DNA of 20,765 nt from a virus: the IMG/VR virus record IMGVR_UViG_3300042554_000109, positions 1 to 20,765 of that record, one strand, 5' to 3'. Positions within the stretch are counted from its first letter, which is position 1, and the number at the start of each line of letters is the position of its first letter. The position numbers and the translations under genes were made by a program. Under the pieces are notes generated by a model. That model searched no databases and had not been told where the DNA came from. It saw nothing but the letters and a program-made list of their open reading frames with translations. This document shows positions 1 to 7,110 of the stretch, piece after piece.

Positions 1-590
1 CGCTGATAAACGACCTGGAGGAGAAGGGCAGGCTCACGAACATTGACCGGGACGATCTGACCCGGACATTCACCGCTTGGGACTTGGGGATGTCTGACAC
101 CACCGCGATCTGGGTGGTTCAGGTGGCCGGACAAGAGTACCGAGTGATGGATTTCGTGGAAAACCACGGCCAAGGGCTAGATTGGTATGTGAACTGGCTC
201 AAAGAGAATAAGTGGCATACAGCCGAACACATCTTGCCTCATGACGTAGAAGTGCGAGAATTGGGGACAGGACGCAGCAGAAAGGAAATGCTGCAAGAGG
301 CAGGGCTACAAATAACGGTTGCTCCGCGCTTGTCAGTTGCAGATGGAATCCAGAGCGTCAGACGCATTCTCCCGAAGTGCTGGTTTAACGTGCCGAAGGT
401 GAAGCAGGGTCTAGACGCGCTCAGGAACTATCGGCGCAACTTCGACGAGAAGAGAAACGTATTCTTTGACACACCGCTACACGACTGGGCCTCTCATTCG
501 TCCGATGCGTTCCGATACTTCGCTATCGGGATTCACGAACAGGGCGACTGGAGCAAGCCGATTAGCGTTAACACAAGGTGGGTGGTCTAA
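1..590 (+). CDS. terL: Large terminase subunit, C-terminal nuclease part (5' end outside window)
   Basis: This is the C-terminal portion of the ATP-driven DNA packaging motor, carrying the RNase H-like nuclease that cuts concatemeric phage DNA. The reading frame is open from the first bases of the window, so the gene starts upstream and the ATPase half is not visible. The nuclease signature TAWDLGMSDTTAIW places the first metal-binding Asp at 81-83. A middle segment (HILPHDVEVRELGTGRSRKE) follows, and the terminal HDWASHSSDAFRYFA supplies the last conserved Asp, as expected for the terminase nuclease fold. The stop at 588-590 overlaps the next start by one base (TAATG), and the portal follows closely, the usual terminase-portal order. 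Internal TTG/ATG codons near 84-90 are not starts, because the conserved WDLG motif lies before them. The family call is firm; whether packaging is headful or cohesive-end cannot be told from this part. Confidence 0.93.
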   Translation, partial: LINDLEEKGRLTNIDRDDLTRTFTAWDLGMSDTTAIWVVQVAGQEYRVMDFVENHGQGLDWYVNWLKENKWHTAEHILPHDVEVRELGTGRSRKEMLQEAGLQITVAPRLSVADGIQSVRRILPKCWFNVPKVKQGLDALRNYRRNFDEKRNVFFDTPLHDWASHSSDAFRYFAIGIHEQGDWSKPISVNTRWVV

Positions 591-769
591 TGTGGGTACA
601 GCCTCAAGGCAACATCAACGCCAAACTCGCGGAGCTGGAGCGACGCATCAAAGCGTTAGAGGAAAAGCATGAATCAAATCAGCCTGAAAAGCCTGCTCGA
701 AGCCGAAATCGATGGAGCGATCGGGTATCTCCAAACGGAGACAACCGAGCAGAGAACCCGGTCACTTGA
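590..769 (+). CDS. Small charged helical protein between terminase and portal
   Basis: A 59-residue protein starting at the ATG inside the TAATG that ends the terminase gene; an AAGGTGGGTGG stretch at 575-585 can serve as ribosome binding site. Residues 10-35 (NINAKLAELERRIKALEEKH) have heptad spacing of Leu, Ile and Ala and should form a short coiled coil. The remainder is polar, basic and probably disordered. Its last 100 bases overlap the portal gene in another frame, which weakens the call, although the first 79 bases overlap nothing but the terminase stop. Similar small coiled-coil genes are common between terminase and portal in related phages. Function is unknown; a packaging or portal-ring accessory role is only a guess from position. 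A GTG at 578 is a less likely start. Confidence 0.6.
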   Translation: MWVQPQGNINAKLAELERRIKALEEKHESNQPEKPARSRNRWSDRVSPNGDNRAENPVT

Positions 770-2714
770 GTATTACCTTCGTTACCCTTACGGGAACGAG
801 GTAGAGGGTCGAAGCCAGATCGTCACCGGAGAGGTGGCAGAGGTCATTGACGGCGCGATTCCTCAACTGATCCGCATCTTCACCGCCTCGGATGACATCA
901 TCCGCTATGAGCCTGTCGGCCCCGGTGATGAGCAAGGCGCGAACCAAGCCACGGACTACTCGAACTGGGTGTTCTACAAGGACAACCCTGGGTTTGCCAT
1001 CCTGCATGACTGGTTCAAAGATGCGCTGCTCGAGAAGGTCGGCGTGGTCAAGGCTTACTGGGATAACAAGATTGACGTTATCAAAGAGACCTACGAGAAC
1101 CTGAGCGATGCAGAGCTGGCGATGCTCCTGTCCGACGGAACTCGGGAGATCATCGAGCAGGAAACCATCGTTCGGCAGGTTCTTGATATCCAAGGCAATC
1201 CCGCTATCGGGATGGATGGGGTAGAGATAACGGAGGTCTACTACAACGTCAAGGTTCGCAAGAAGAACCAAGTCGGACGGGTGGCGATTCAGAACATTCC
1301 TCCCGAGGAATTCCTGATCTCCAAGAAGGCCACAACGATCCAGGACTCACCCTTTGTCGCTCACCGCCGACTGATGCCTCGGTCTGACCTGGTGGCGATG
1401 GGCTTTCCTGAAGAGGTTGTCCGCGATCTCCCGGCTTATGACGATCTGAGCTTCTCTCCTGAGCGGGTGGCGCGGTACTCTGAGGGCGAACAACCAAGCC
1501 AAGACGAAAGCCTCGACCCTGCCATGCAGGATGTGGAGGTGTACGAGTGCTACATCCGCGCAGACCGGGATGGTGATGGTCTGGCCGAGCTTCTCCAGGT
1601 TTGGTACGCCGGAAGCGAGATTCTCGAGGAAACGGAAACGGACTACATTCCTTTCCACAGCCTCTGCCCGATCCCTGTCCCGCACAAGTTCTATGGCTTG
1701 TCCCTCGCGGATAAGGTCATGGACTTGCAGCTTCAGAAGTCCACGATCACCCGGCAGATGCTGGATAACCTGTATCTGACGAACAACTACCGAGTTGGTG
1801 CGGTGGATGGTCAGGTCAACCTGGACGATCTCATCTCTCCCACGCCTGGTGGTGTGATTCGGATGAAGAACCCCAATGCGGTGGTTCCGATGGCGGTTCA
1901 GCCTGTGGCTAACCAAGCCTTCCCGATGCTCGAGTATCTGGATGCAGTCCAGGCAAAGCGCACGGGGGTGTCGGATGCCACGCAGGGTCTTGACCCCAAT
2001 GTCCTGCAGAACGTCACCGCTACGGCTGTGGCTGCGTTCCAGAACGCCTCTGCTGGCAAGATGGAACTCATCGCTCGGAACTTCGCCGAGACCGGGGTGA
2101 AGTCACTCTTCAAGGGCATTCTCCAGCTCCTGTGCAAGTACCAAGACAAGCCCCGGATCATTCGGATGCGTGGTCAGTACATCCAAATGGATCCCCGCGA
2201 GTGGTCGAATCAGTACGATGTGACCATCTCTGTCGGTCTTGGAACGGGTAACAAGCAAGAGCAGATGGCGATGCTTGCCATGATCCTTGACAAGCAGGAG
2301 CGGATTCTTCAGCAGTTCGGCCCCGCCAATCCTCTTGTATCGGTGGCTCAGTACCGCGAGACTCTTGGAAGGATGATAGAGGCCGCAGGGTTCAAAGACT
2401 CCGCGACCTTCTTCAAGCCGATCACGCCTGAGATCGACCAGGCTCTGAGCAATCCCCCTCCGCAGCAACAGCAACCCGATCCGGCCATCCAAGCGATGAT
2501 GATGCAGGCTCAGGCCCAGTTGGAGATTGACCGCCAGAAGGCTTTGGCCGACATTCAAGCCAAGCGAGAAAAAGCGGCGGCTGAGATTCAACTCGCCCGA
2601 GAGAAGGCTGCGGCTGAACTGGAGCTGAAGAGGCAAGAGTTCGAGGCCGAAGTCCAACTCAAGGCTGCAAAGCTCGGCGCAGGCATTTCCTCCAACGTAG
2701 AGATTCCGGGGTAA
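669..2714 (+). CDS. Portal protein (P22-like family)
   Basis: A 681-residue protein expected to form the dodecameric ring at one capsid vertex, through which DNA is pumped in and later ejected. The start at 669 has a strong GAGGAAA site at 658-664. The N-terminal part has the features of podovirus portals: GNEVEGRSQIVTGEVAEVI, then AIPQLIRIFTASDDIIRYEP, then DWFKDALLEKVGVVKAYWD. The central part ends in a conserved helical stretch with GVSDATQGLDPNVLQNVTA, typical of the portal stem and wing. The last ~70 residues (about 610-675) are a highly charged, Ala/Lys/Glu-rich coiled coil, comparable to the C-terminal barrel helices of P22-type portals. Length is close to P22 gp1 (725 aa). It follows the terminase and is followed after three bases by the 1055-aa gene. 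The portal assignment is secure; the P22-like subfamily is inferred from length and motif pattern. Confidence 0.93.
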   Translation: MNQISLKSLLEAEIDGAIGYLQTETTEQRTRSLEYYLRYPYGNEVEGRSQIVTGEVAEVIDGAIPQLIRIFTASDDIIRYEPVGPGDEQGANQATDYSNWVFYKDNPGFAILHDWFKDALLEKVGVVKAYWDNKIDVIKETYENLSDAELAMLLSDGTREIIEQETIVRQVLDIQGNPAIGMDGVEITEVYYNVKVRKKNQVGRVAIQNIPPEEFLISKKATTIQDSPFVAHRRLMPRSDLVAMGFPEEVVRDLPAYDDLSFSPERVARYSEGEQPSQDESLDPAMQDVEVYECYIRADRDGDGLAELLQVWYAGSEILEETETDYIPFHSLCPIPVPHKFYGLSLADKVMDLQLQKSTITRQMLDNLYLTNNYRVGAVDGQVNLDDLISPTPGGVIRMKNPNAVVPMAVQPVANQAFPMLEYLDAVQAKRTGVSDATQGLDPNVLQNVTATAVAAFQNASAGKMELIARNFAETGVKSLFKGILQLLCKYQDKPRIIRMRGQYIQMDPREWSNQYDVTISVGLGTGNKQEQMAMLAMILDKQERILQQFGPANPLVSVAQYRETLGRMIEAAGFKDSATFFKPITPEIDQALSNPPPQQQQPDPAIQAMMMQAQAQLEIDRQKALADIQAKREKAAAEIQLAREKAAAELELKRQEFEAEVQLKAAKLGAGISSNVEIPG

Positions 2715-2717
2715 ATC

Positions 2718-5700
2718 ATGGTCACAAGACTGCTTTTTGATGGTGATGAGTTTCAAGACGAACCTCAGTCGCTCTTGTTTGATACTCAAAAACAATCTTT
2801 TCCTGTTGGCTCACCAGAGTGGTTCAAAAATTATATTTATTCTGGTGGAGTGAATGATGCAGAGGCTACTCGTCGCGGTATTGAATGGGTTGTTTCACAG
2901 GGAATGCGTCCACAAGATGCGGTAAATTTGTGGAATCAGTCGCTTGGCACAAAATTCAATGTGTCTGACTTATTCAGCAGAACAGGAAGCGGCCCTGAGT
3001 TTACAAACTTTGGACAAGAGGGAAGCTGGCAAACAGGTGCTAATGCCGTAAATGATGCCCAGACAGGCATGATTCGTTCCGCTGATTCTTATTTTCAGCG
3101 CGGAAATGAAGCAGTAGTTTCAGACGAGCTTTTTTGGAATCCAAACAGCCCAACTGGTGCGGCTTTAGCAGCAAAAATTCAAAACGCTAGGCAGCAAGGA
3201 CAGCGACCAGGCATTGTGATAACGCCCTATGCTGTCTTTCAAGGAAAGGCAACGAATGAGCAACTATTGAATGAAGTAAAGAACTCAGGTGCTGACTTTG
3301 TTGCTCTAGACCCTTATCTTGGATGGGGTGTTTCCGCTGATGATTTGTTTGAGTGGACAAAAAATTTCATTCCACAATTAAATGCGCTTGGAAAAGAAGT
3401 AAAACTTGTTACTCAAGGCTTTGCGCGTAAAGGCGAGGAAGAAGCTACTAAGGCATATAACGACAGGCTACTGTCTTTGCCTGGAATTAGTGAAGTTGTT
3501 AATTTTGGTCTTGAAGATTGGTTTCCAGAAGGATCGGAAGAGGCAAAACAGTTGTTTTCTGCATCTTCTGAGTGGACTCCACTTGGCAATGACTATAAGC
3601 CGCCAGAAAAGAAAACTGTTAAAGGAACCGGGACAACTATTGGAGAACCCGCAACTCCGGCAGCGATTGAACAGCAAGCCACTATGCAGACACCACAAGG
3701 TGCTGCAGCACAGCCGGAAGGTCTGCTTTCTGGTCAAGCCGCTCAGTCTCAGGCAAACAGGCTTGATCTGCAATCGCTGGTTACGCCTGAAGATGCTGCA
3801 AACATTAGGTCTGCATACGAAATCGGGGCAGCGTATCCGATTGTTAGAGGTAATGAGGTTTACAGCTTCAATCCTGACGGGTCGATTGAATACACCCGAA
3901 TGAATCCTAGTGGAATTGGCGCGACCATCGGCCTGTATTCCTCGACAGGGGAAGAGATCGTTCCCCAATACTACAACGCTGACTTCGGCAAAACATCTAA
4001 CGCAACTCGACTGCTTCAGGCTGGCTTGGCTGCTGGCATTGGAGGCATTCTTGGCCCTGCTGGTGCTGGTCTTTTGAGTGCGCCTCTTGCGGCTGCTACC
4101 GGGGCGGGACTTACTTCTTATGGAGTCACGGGTGATCTAGAGTCTGCGCTAAAGTCTGCTGCTCTCGGCGGCTTGACCGCTTACGGATTCCAAGAATTTG
4201 TGAATCCCACGCTCCAACAAGGAGCGTATGACCAAGCGTTTGCTGCTGCTGATGCTGCAAACATGGCGAATGCTGGCCTAGATGCCAACACGATTGCGGC
4301 AAATCTTCAGACCTATGTTGATCCCGCCACGGCTACCTCATTGGCAAACTCGGCGGCAACTCAAGCAAATTCTCTCTCCTACGCAAATCAACTGGTTGCG
4401 CAAGGGTTTACACCGACAGAAATCGCAACCGCATTGACCGATCTTGGTGTTTCTAACACCGTGGCGCAGTCGGCTGCTTCTGCTGCTGCTGAGGGAATTA
4501 CGCAGATCGCTGCTCAAGACCTTGTAAGCAATATCACTTACCAGCCTCAAGTCAGAAACCCGATTCAGGCATCTCCTGGCGCGATTGAGGTTACTGGGAC
4601 TGCAGTTCAGCCTGGCTTGTTGACTGCGCCAGCAGCCGCTGCTACGGGTGGGCTGCTTGGTGTTCCTGTTCAAACCGCTCCTGTTCAGACAACTGCACCA
4701 AGTCTCCTTGATACACAGACAGTTTCGGTTCAAGGGGCAACCACTCCGGCGCAGGTGCAAGCGACAGCCCCGGCTGCCGCGATTGGGGCAGCACTAACCC
4801 CAAGCCAAACCGTTCAAGTTCAAGGCACATCTCAGCAACTAACACCGGATGAGGCAAGCACGATTGTTTCTGCGCTGGCTGGACAGCCTGTTTCTGTGGC
4901 CGGACAACAGGTTCAGGTTACCGGGCAGACCGCACAGCAAATCTCACCTGACACCGCCGCTGCATTGATTAGTGCCGCAGTTGGTCAGCAAGTCACGGTT
5001 GCTGGTCAAACGATTAGCCAACCCGCTGATTCTTCTTTGGGTTCTGCTGCTGGATCATTGCTGCAAACAGTTCCGGTTCAATCAACGACACTTCCGGCTC
5101 AGCAACAAATCTCTGCTCCTACTGGGGCGGCTGCTGGAAGCCTTGTCTCGCAACTTGTTCCTGTTCAGGCAACGACGCTTCCGGCGCAGACGCAGACAGC
5201 GGCTCCCGCTGGTGCTGCAGTTGGCGGGTTGCTACAAACAGTCCCCGTTCAGTCAACCACTATCCCGGCTCAAACAAATGCAGCCGCGCCTACTGGTGCT
5301 GCGGTTGGTGGGCTTCTGTCTCAAACGGTTCCGGTTCAAAGCACAACCATTCCCGCACAGACTCAAGCAACCACACCAATTTCTGCGGCAGTCGGGGCAC
5401 TTGCTCCCACACAAGCGGTCACGATTGAGGATCGCCCAATCAGGCGCGAAGAGGCTCAGATTCTGACCCCTGTTCTGACGGGTACGGTTGCAGGCGTGCC
5501 AGTTGCAGATGTGACTGTTCCTCGGTCATCTACAGGCCAGATTGAAGGCTCTACAACCGTCAATCCTCTGGTTGCGGCTGGATTGCTAGGACTTGGGGCT
5601 ACAACCCTTGCGGGAGGCCAAGGGCAAGCCAATCAATTCGATCAGGCGGCTTTTGATGCAATTCTGAATGCAGGAAGACCTGTATATCCTCGCGGCGACT

Positions 5701-5885
5701 TCGTGCCTGGTGTTGGATTTGGAATGCTCAATACAATGCCTGGAGCTTATGATTACTTCGGGCCTTACTATGGAGCTGGTCGATTCGGCGCTCGCCCCCG
5801 TCCATTTATGCTCCCAGGACTGCTTGGCCCGATGACCGGAACAATGTCCACACCGACAACTCCTAGCCGTGGGTCTTCAATTTGA
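2718..5885 (+). CDS. 1055-aa composite virion-type protein with alpha/beta domain, Gly-rich hydrophobic core and VPVQ repeats
   Basis: I do not recognise this protein as a whole. Residues 1-90 look helical and include SPEWFKNYIYSGGVNDAEA and a second amphipathic stretch. Residues ~115-290 look alpha/beta: predicted strands PGIVITPY (165-171), ADFVALDPY (192-200), EVKLVTQGF (227-235) and EVVNFGLED (259-267), separated by helices, recall the second half of a TIM barrel such as a glycoside hydrolase. This is inference. Residues ~430-490 are Gly/Ala/Leu-rich and hydrophobic, like membrane-active segments of ejection proteins. Residues ~640-900 are Gln/Thr/Ala/Pro/Val repeats built on VPVQSTT.PAQ. 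The C-terminus is Gly/Pro/Phe/Tyr-rich (GRPVYPRGDFVPG, YDYFGPYYGAGRFG). The first ~900 bases are markedly AT-rich compared with the portal (19/60 GC at 3361-3420 against 37/60 at 1561-1620). The site before the ATG is weak (GGGG at 2709-2712). It probably is a virion protein; an enzymatic role is unproven. Confidence 0.85.
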   Translation: MVTRLLFDGDEFQDEPQSLLFDTQKQSFPVGSPEWFKNYIYSGGVNDAEATRRGIEWVVSQGMRPQDAVNLWNQSLGTKFNVSDLFSRTGSGPEFTNFGQEGSWQTGANAVNDAQTGMIRSADSYFQRGNEAVVSDELFWNPNSPTGAALAAKIQNARQQGQRPGIVITPYAVFQGKATNEQLLNEVKNSGADFVALDPYLGWGVSADDLFEWTKNFIPQLNALGKEVKLVTQGFARKGEEEATKAYNDRLLSLPGISEVVNFGLEDWFPEGSEEAKQLFSASSEWTPLGNDYKPPEKKTVKGTGTTIGEPATPAAIEQQATMQTPQGAAAQPEGLLSGQAAQSQANRLDLQSLVTPEDAANIRSAYEIGAAYPIVRGNEVYSFNPDGSIEYTRMNPSGIGATIGLYSSTGEEIVPQYYNADFGKTSNATRLLQAGLAAGIGGILGPAGAGLLSAPLAAATGAGLTSYGVTGDLESALKSAALGGLTAYGFQEFVNPTLQQGAYDQAFAAADAANMANAGLDANTIAANLQTYVDPATATSLANSAATQANSLSYANQLVAQGFTPTEIATALTDLGVSNTVAQSAASAAAEGITQIAAQDLVSNITYQPQVRNPIQASPGAIEVTGTAVQPGLLTAPAAAATGGLLGVPVQTAPVQTTAPSLLDTQTVSVQGATTPAQVQATAPAAAIGAALTPSQTVQVQGTSQQLTPDEASTIVSALAGQPVSVAGQQVQVTGQTAQQISPDTAAALISAAVGQQVTVAGQTISQPADSSLGSAAGSLLQTVPVQSTTLPAQQQISAPTGAAAGSLVSQLVPVQATTLPAQTQTAAPAGAAVGGLLQTVPVQSTTIPAQTNAAAPTGAAVGGLLSQTVPVQSTTIPAQTQATTPISAAVGALAPTQAVTIEDRPIRREEAQILTPVLTGTVAGVPVADVTVPRSSTGQIEGSTTVNPLVAAGLLGLGATTLAGGQGQANQFDQAAFDAILNAGRPVYPRGDFVPGVGFGMLNTMPGAYDYFGPYYGAGRFGARPRPFMLPGLLGPMTGTMSTPTTPSRGSSI
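5070..5414 (+). repeat. Four in-frame 28-29-residue VPVQ repeats
   Basis: Four consecutive coding repeats begin at 5070, 5157, 5241 and 5328, with lengths of 87, 84, 87 and 87 bases. Each begins VPVQ(S/A)TT(L/I)PAQ and continues with a Pro/Ala/Gly spacer and a short AAVGGLL-like hydrophobic patch. More diverged units (SVQGATTPAQ, VQVQGTSQQ, VSVAGQQVQVTGQ, VTVAGQTISQ) lie upstream from about 4660, so the array may be seven or eight units long. The DNA copies differ at many silent sites, so the repeat is not a recent exact duplication. Likely an extended fibrous or flexible stalk; no function is shown. Confidence 0.85.
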
Positions 5886-6112
5886 ACAAGTCAGAACGCG
5901 CTAAAACCCTCCTCGGTGACGAATGGTTTACTGGGGAGATTGACTCCATCCGATCAACACTTATGAGTGTTATTACCAATTCGGATGAGACTGAAATTGA
6001 CATTCGTGAGCGAGCCTATTTGAAACTTCGCTTACTTGATGAAATAATGGGGCACTTTTCCGCTATTGCTTCCGAAGACCAGTTGGTCAAGAAGCGGTGG
6101 AAAATCCTCTGA
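5882..6112 (+). CDS. Small helical phage protein (76 aa), TTG start
   Basis: The start appears to be TTG at 5882 in a TTGA overlap with the stop of the preceding gene, giving 76 residues; the next in-frame ATG (5963) would remove the first third of the protein. There is no clear Shine-Dalgarno site, so translation is probably coupled to the upstream gene. The protein is predicted all-helical with the pattern AKTLLGDEWFTGEIDSI, then an Asp/Glu-rich loop (SDETEIDIRERAY), then a helix leading to a basic tail (LVKKRWKIL). This resembles a widespread family of 70-90-residue helical proteins in phage head operons, whose role is not settled. It sits immediately upstream of the scaffold gene, so a head-assembly role is plausible. 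Start choice is moderately certain. Confidence 0.7.
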   Translation: MNKSERAKTLLGDEWFTGEIDSIRSTLMSVITNSDETEIDIRERAYLKLRLLDEIMGHFSAIASEDQLVKKRWKIL

Positions 6113-6117
6113 TGCGA

Positions 6118-6134
6118 GTCTGACGCTTTCAGAC
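6118..6134 (+). promoter_or_regulatory. Short perfect hairpin upstream of scaffold gene
   Basis: GTCTGA at 6118-6123 is the exact reverse complement of TCAGAC at 6129-6134, with a five-base CGCTT loop. It lies in the 38-base gap between the 76-aa gene and the scaffold ribosome binding site (GAGGAA, 6141-6146). No T-run follows, so it is not an intrinsic terminator. It could be an mRNA processing or stability element at the head of the scaffold-capsid transcript, or it could be chance. Confidence 0.3.
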
Positions 6135-6150
6135 ACAACTGAGGAACGAA

Positions 6151-7101
6151 ATGGCTGAGAACATGGCCCCGGAATCCGGGAGTGTCTCGATGACGGTAAA
6201 CGAAGCCGCAGGCGCGTTTTTGGGACTGATGGAGCCGACGGAAGCTGAACAAGCCGCCCCGGAAGCTCAAGCGGAACCAGAACAAGTCGAGGCGTCTGAA
6301 CCTGAAGTAACTGAAACCGAAGAAGTAGAGGCAGAGCCTGAACCACAGCGATTCCGAGTGAAAGCCGCTGGTGAGGAAAAGGAAGTCACCTTCGACGAAT
6401 TGGTGGATGGTTATCAAAAGGGGCTGGACTACACCAAGAAGTCACAGACTCTTGCCGAGCAGCGTAAAGCTGTAGAAGCTGAGAGGATGGCCGTAGAGCA
6501 GGCAAAGCAGGCGCGAGATGCCTACGCGCAAAGGCTGAACCTGATCGAAGAGTTCATCAGTAAACAAGACACCGGGGAAAATCTCGAGGCGTTGAAAGAG
6601 ACTGACCCCATTGGTTATGCCGTCAAGGTAGCCGAGCGCACAGAGCGCGAGAAGCAACTTGCGATGGTTCAGGCCGAGAAGCAGCGTATTGCTCAACAGC
6701 AAAACGCCGAGCGTCAAGCCGAACTAGCCCAAGCTGTTCAGCGTGAAGCGCAGCGACTTGCGGAGGTGATTCCTGATTACGCGCACCCTGAGAAGGGAAC
6801 CGAAGTCAAGAAGATGGTTCGAGAGTTTGCCAAGTCGATTGGTTTTTCCGATCAAGAGTTGGCGAATGCTTACGACTCCCGAGCTGTTCAGGTTCTGTAT
6901 ATGGCCGCGCAATACGCGAAGTTACAGAGCCAGAAGCCTCAAGTAACCAAGAAAGTAAGTGAAGCGCCGAAGATGCTTCGTCCAGGCACGGCAGCGACCC
7001 AAAAGGTAGCGGCAGACGAAACAGTAAAGAAAGCCCATTCGCAGTTGAGGAAGTCTGGAAAAGTCTCCGATGCTGCGGCCCTGTTTGAACGTCTACTCTA
7101 A
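6151..7101 (+). CDS. Capsid scaffolding protein
   Basis: A 316-residue protein expected to guide assembly of capsid subunits into the procapsid and then leave. Start ATG 6151 has GAGGAA at 6141-6146. Residues ~20-65 are a Glu/Pro/Ala-rich acidic segment. Then comes the block FRVKAAGEEKEVTFDELVDG followed by YQKGLDYTKKSQTLAEQ, a hallmark of many phage scaffolds: a small beta element, then the start of a coiled coil. Residues ~95-200 are a long, highly charged coiled coil rich in Gln, Glu, Lys and Arg. A globular helical C-terminal part (VIPDYAHPEKG, then FSDQELANAYDSRAVQVLY) and a basic tail follow; scaffolds typically bind coat protein through such basic C-terminal helices. It directly precedes the major capsid gene, as scaffolds do. 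No protease gene is seen nearby, so exit without proteolysis is possible but not shown. Confidence 0.88.
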   Translation: MAENMAPESGSVSMTVNEAAGAFLGLMEPTEAEQAAPEAQAEPEQVEASEPEVTETEEVEAEPEPQRFRVKAAGEEKEVTFDELVDGYQKGLDYTKKSQTLAEQRKAVEAERMAVEQAKQARDAYAQRLNLIEEFISKQDTGENLEALKETDPIGYAVKVAERTEREKQLAMVQAEKQRIAQQQNAERQAELAQAVQREAQRLAEVIPDYAHPEKGTEVKKMVREFAKSIGFSDQELANAYDSRAVQVLYMAAQYAKLQSQKPQVTKKVSEAPKMLRPGTAATQKVAADETVKKAHSQLRKSGKVSDAAALFERLL

Positions 7102-7110
7102 GGAAATATC

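Noticed and set aside
466-672. Open frame overlapping the terminase end
   Set aside because: It lies across the conserved terminase nuclease end and the 590-769 gene in another frame, with no support of its own.
762-1271. Minus-strand open frame opposite the portal gene (169 codons), with others at 1347-1916 and 2103-2795
   Set aside because: They are fully covered by the portal gene, lack recognisable domains and look like antisense shadows of a GC-biased coding sequence.
4972-5466. Arg/Leu-rich + frame inside the VPVQ repeats
   Set aside because: Low-complexity shift-frame reading of the repeat; no start signal and no plausible protein composition.
7046-7110. Possible sigma-70 promoter before the capsid gene (TTGAGG, TTGAAC boxes)
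   Set aside because: No matching -10 box at correct spacing was found by eye.
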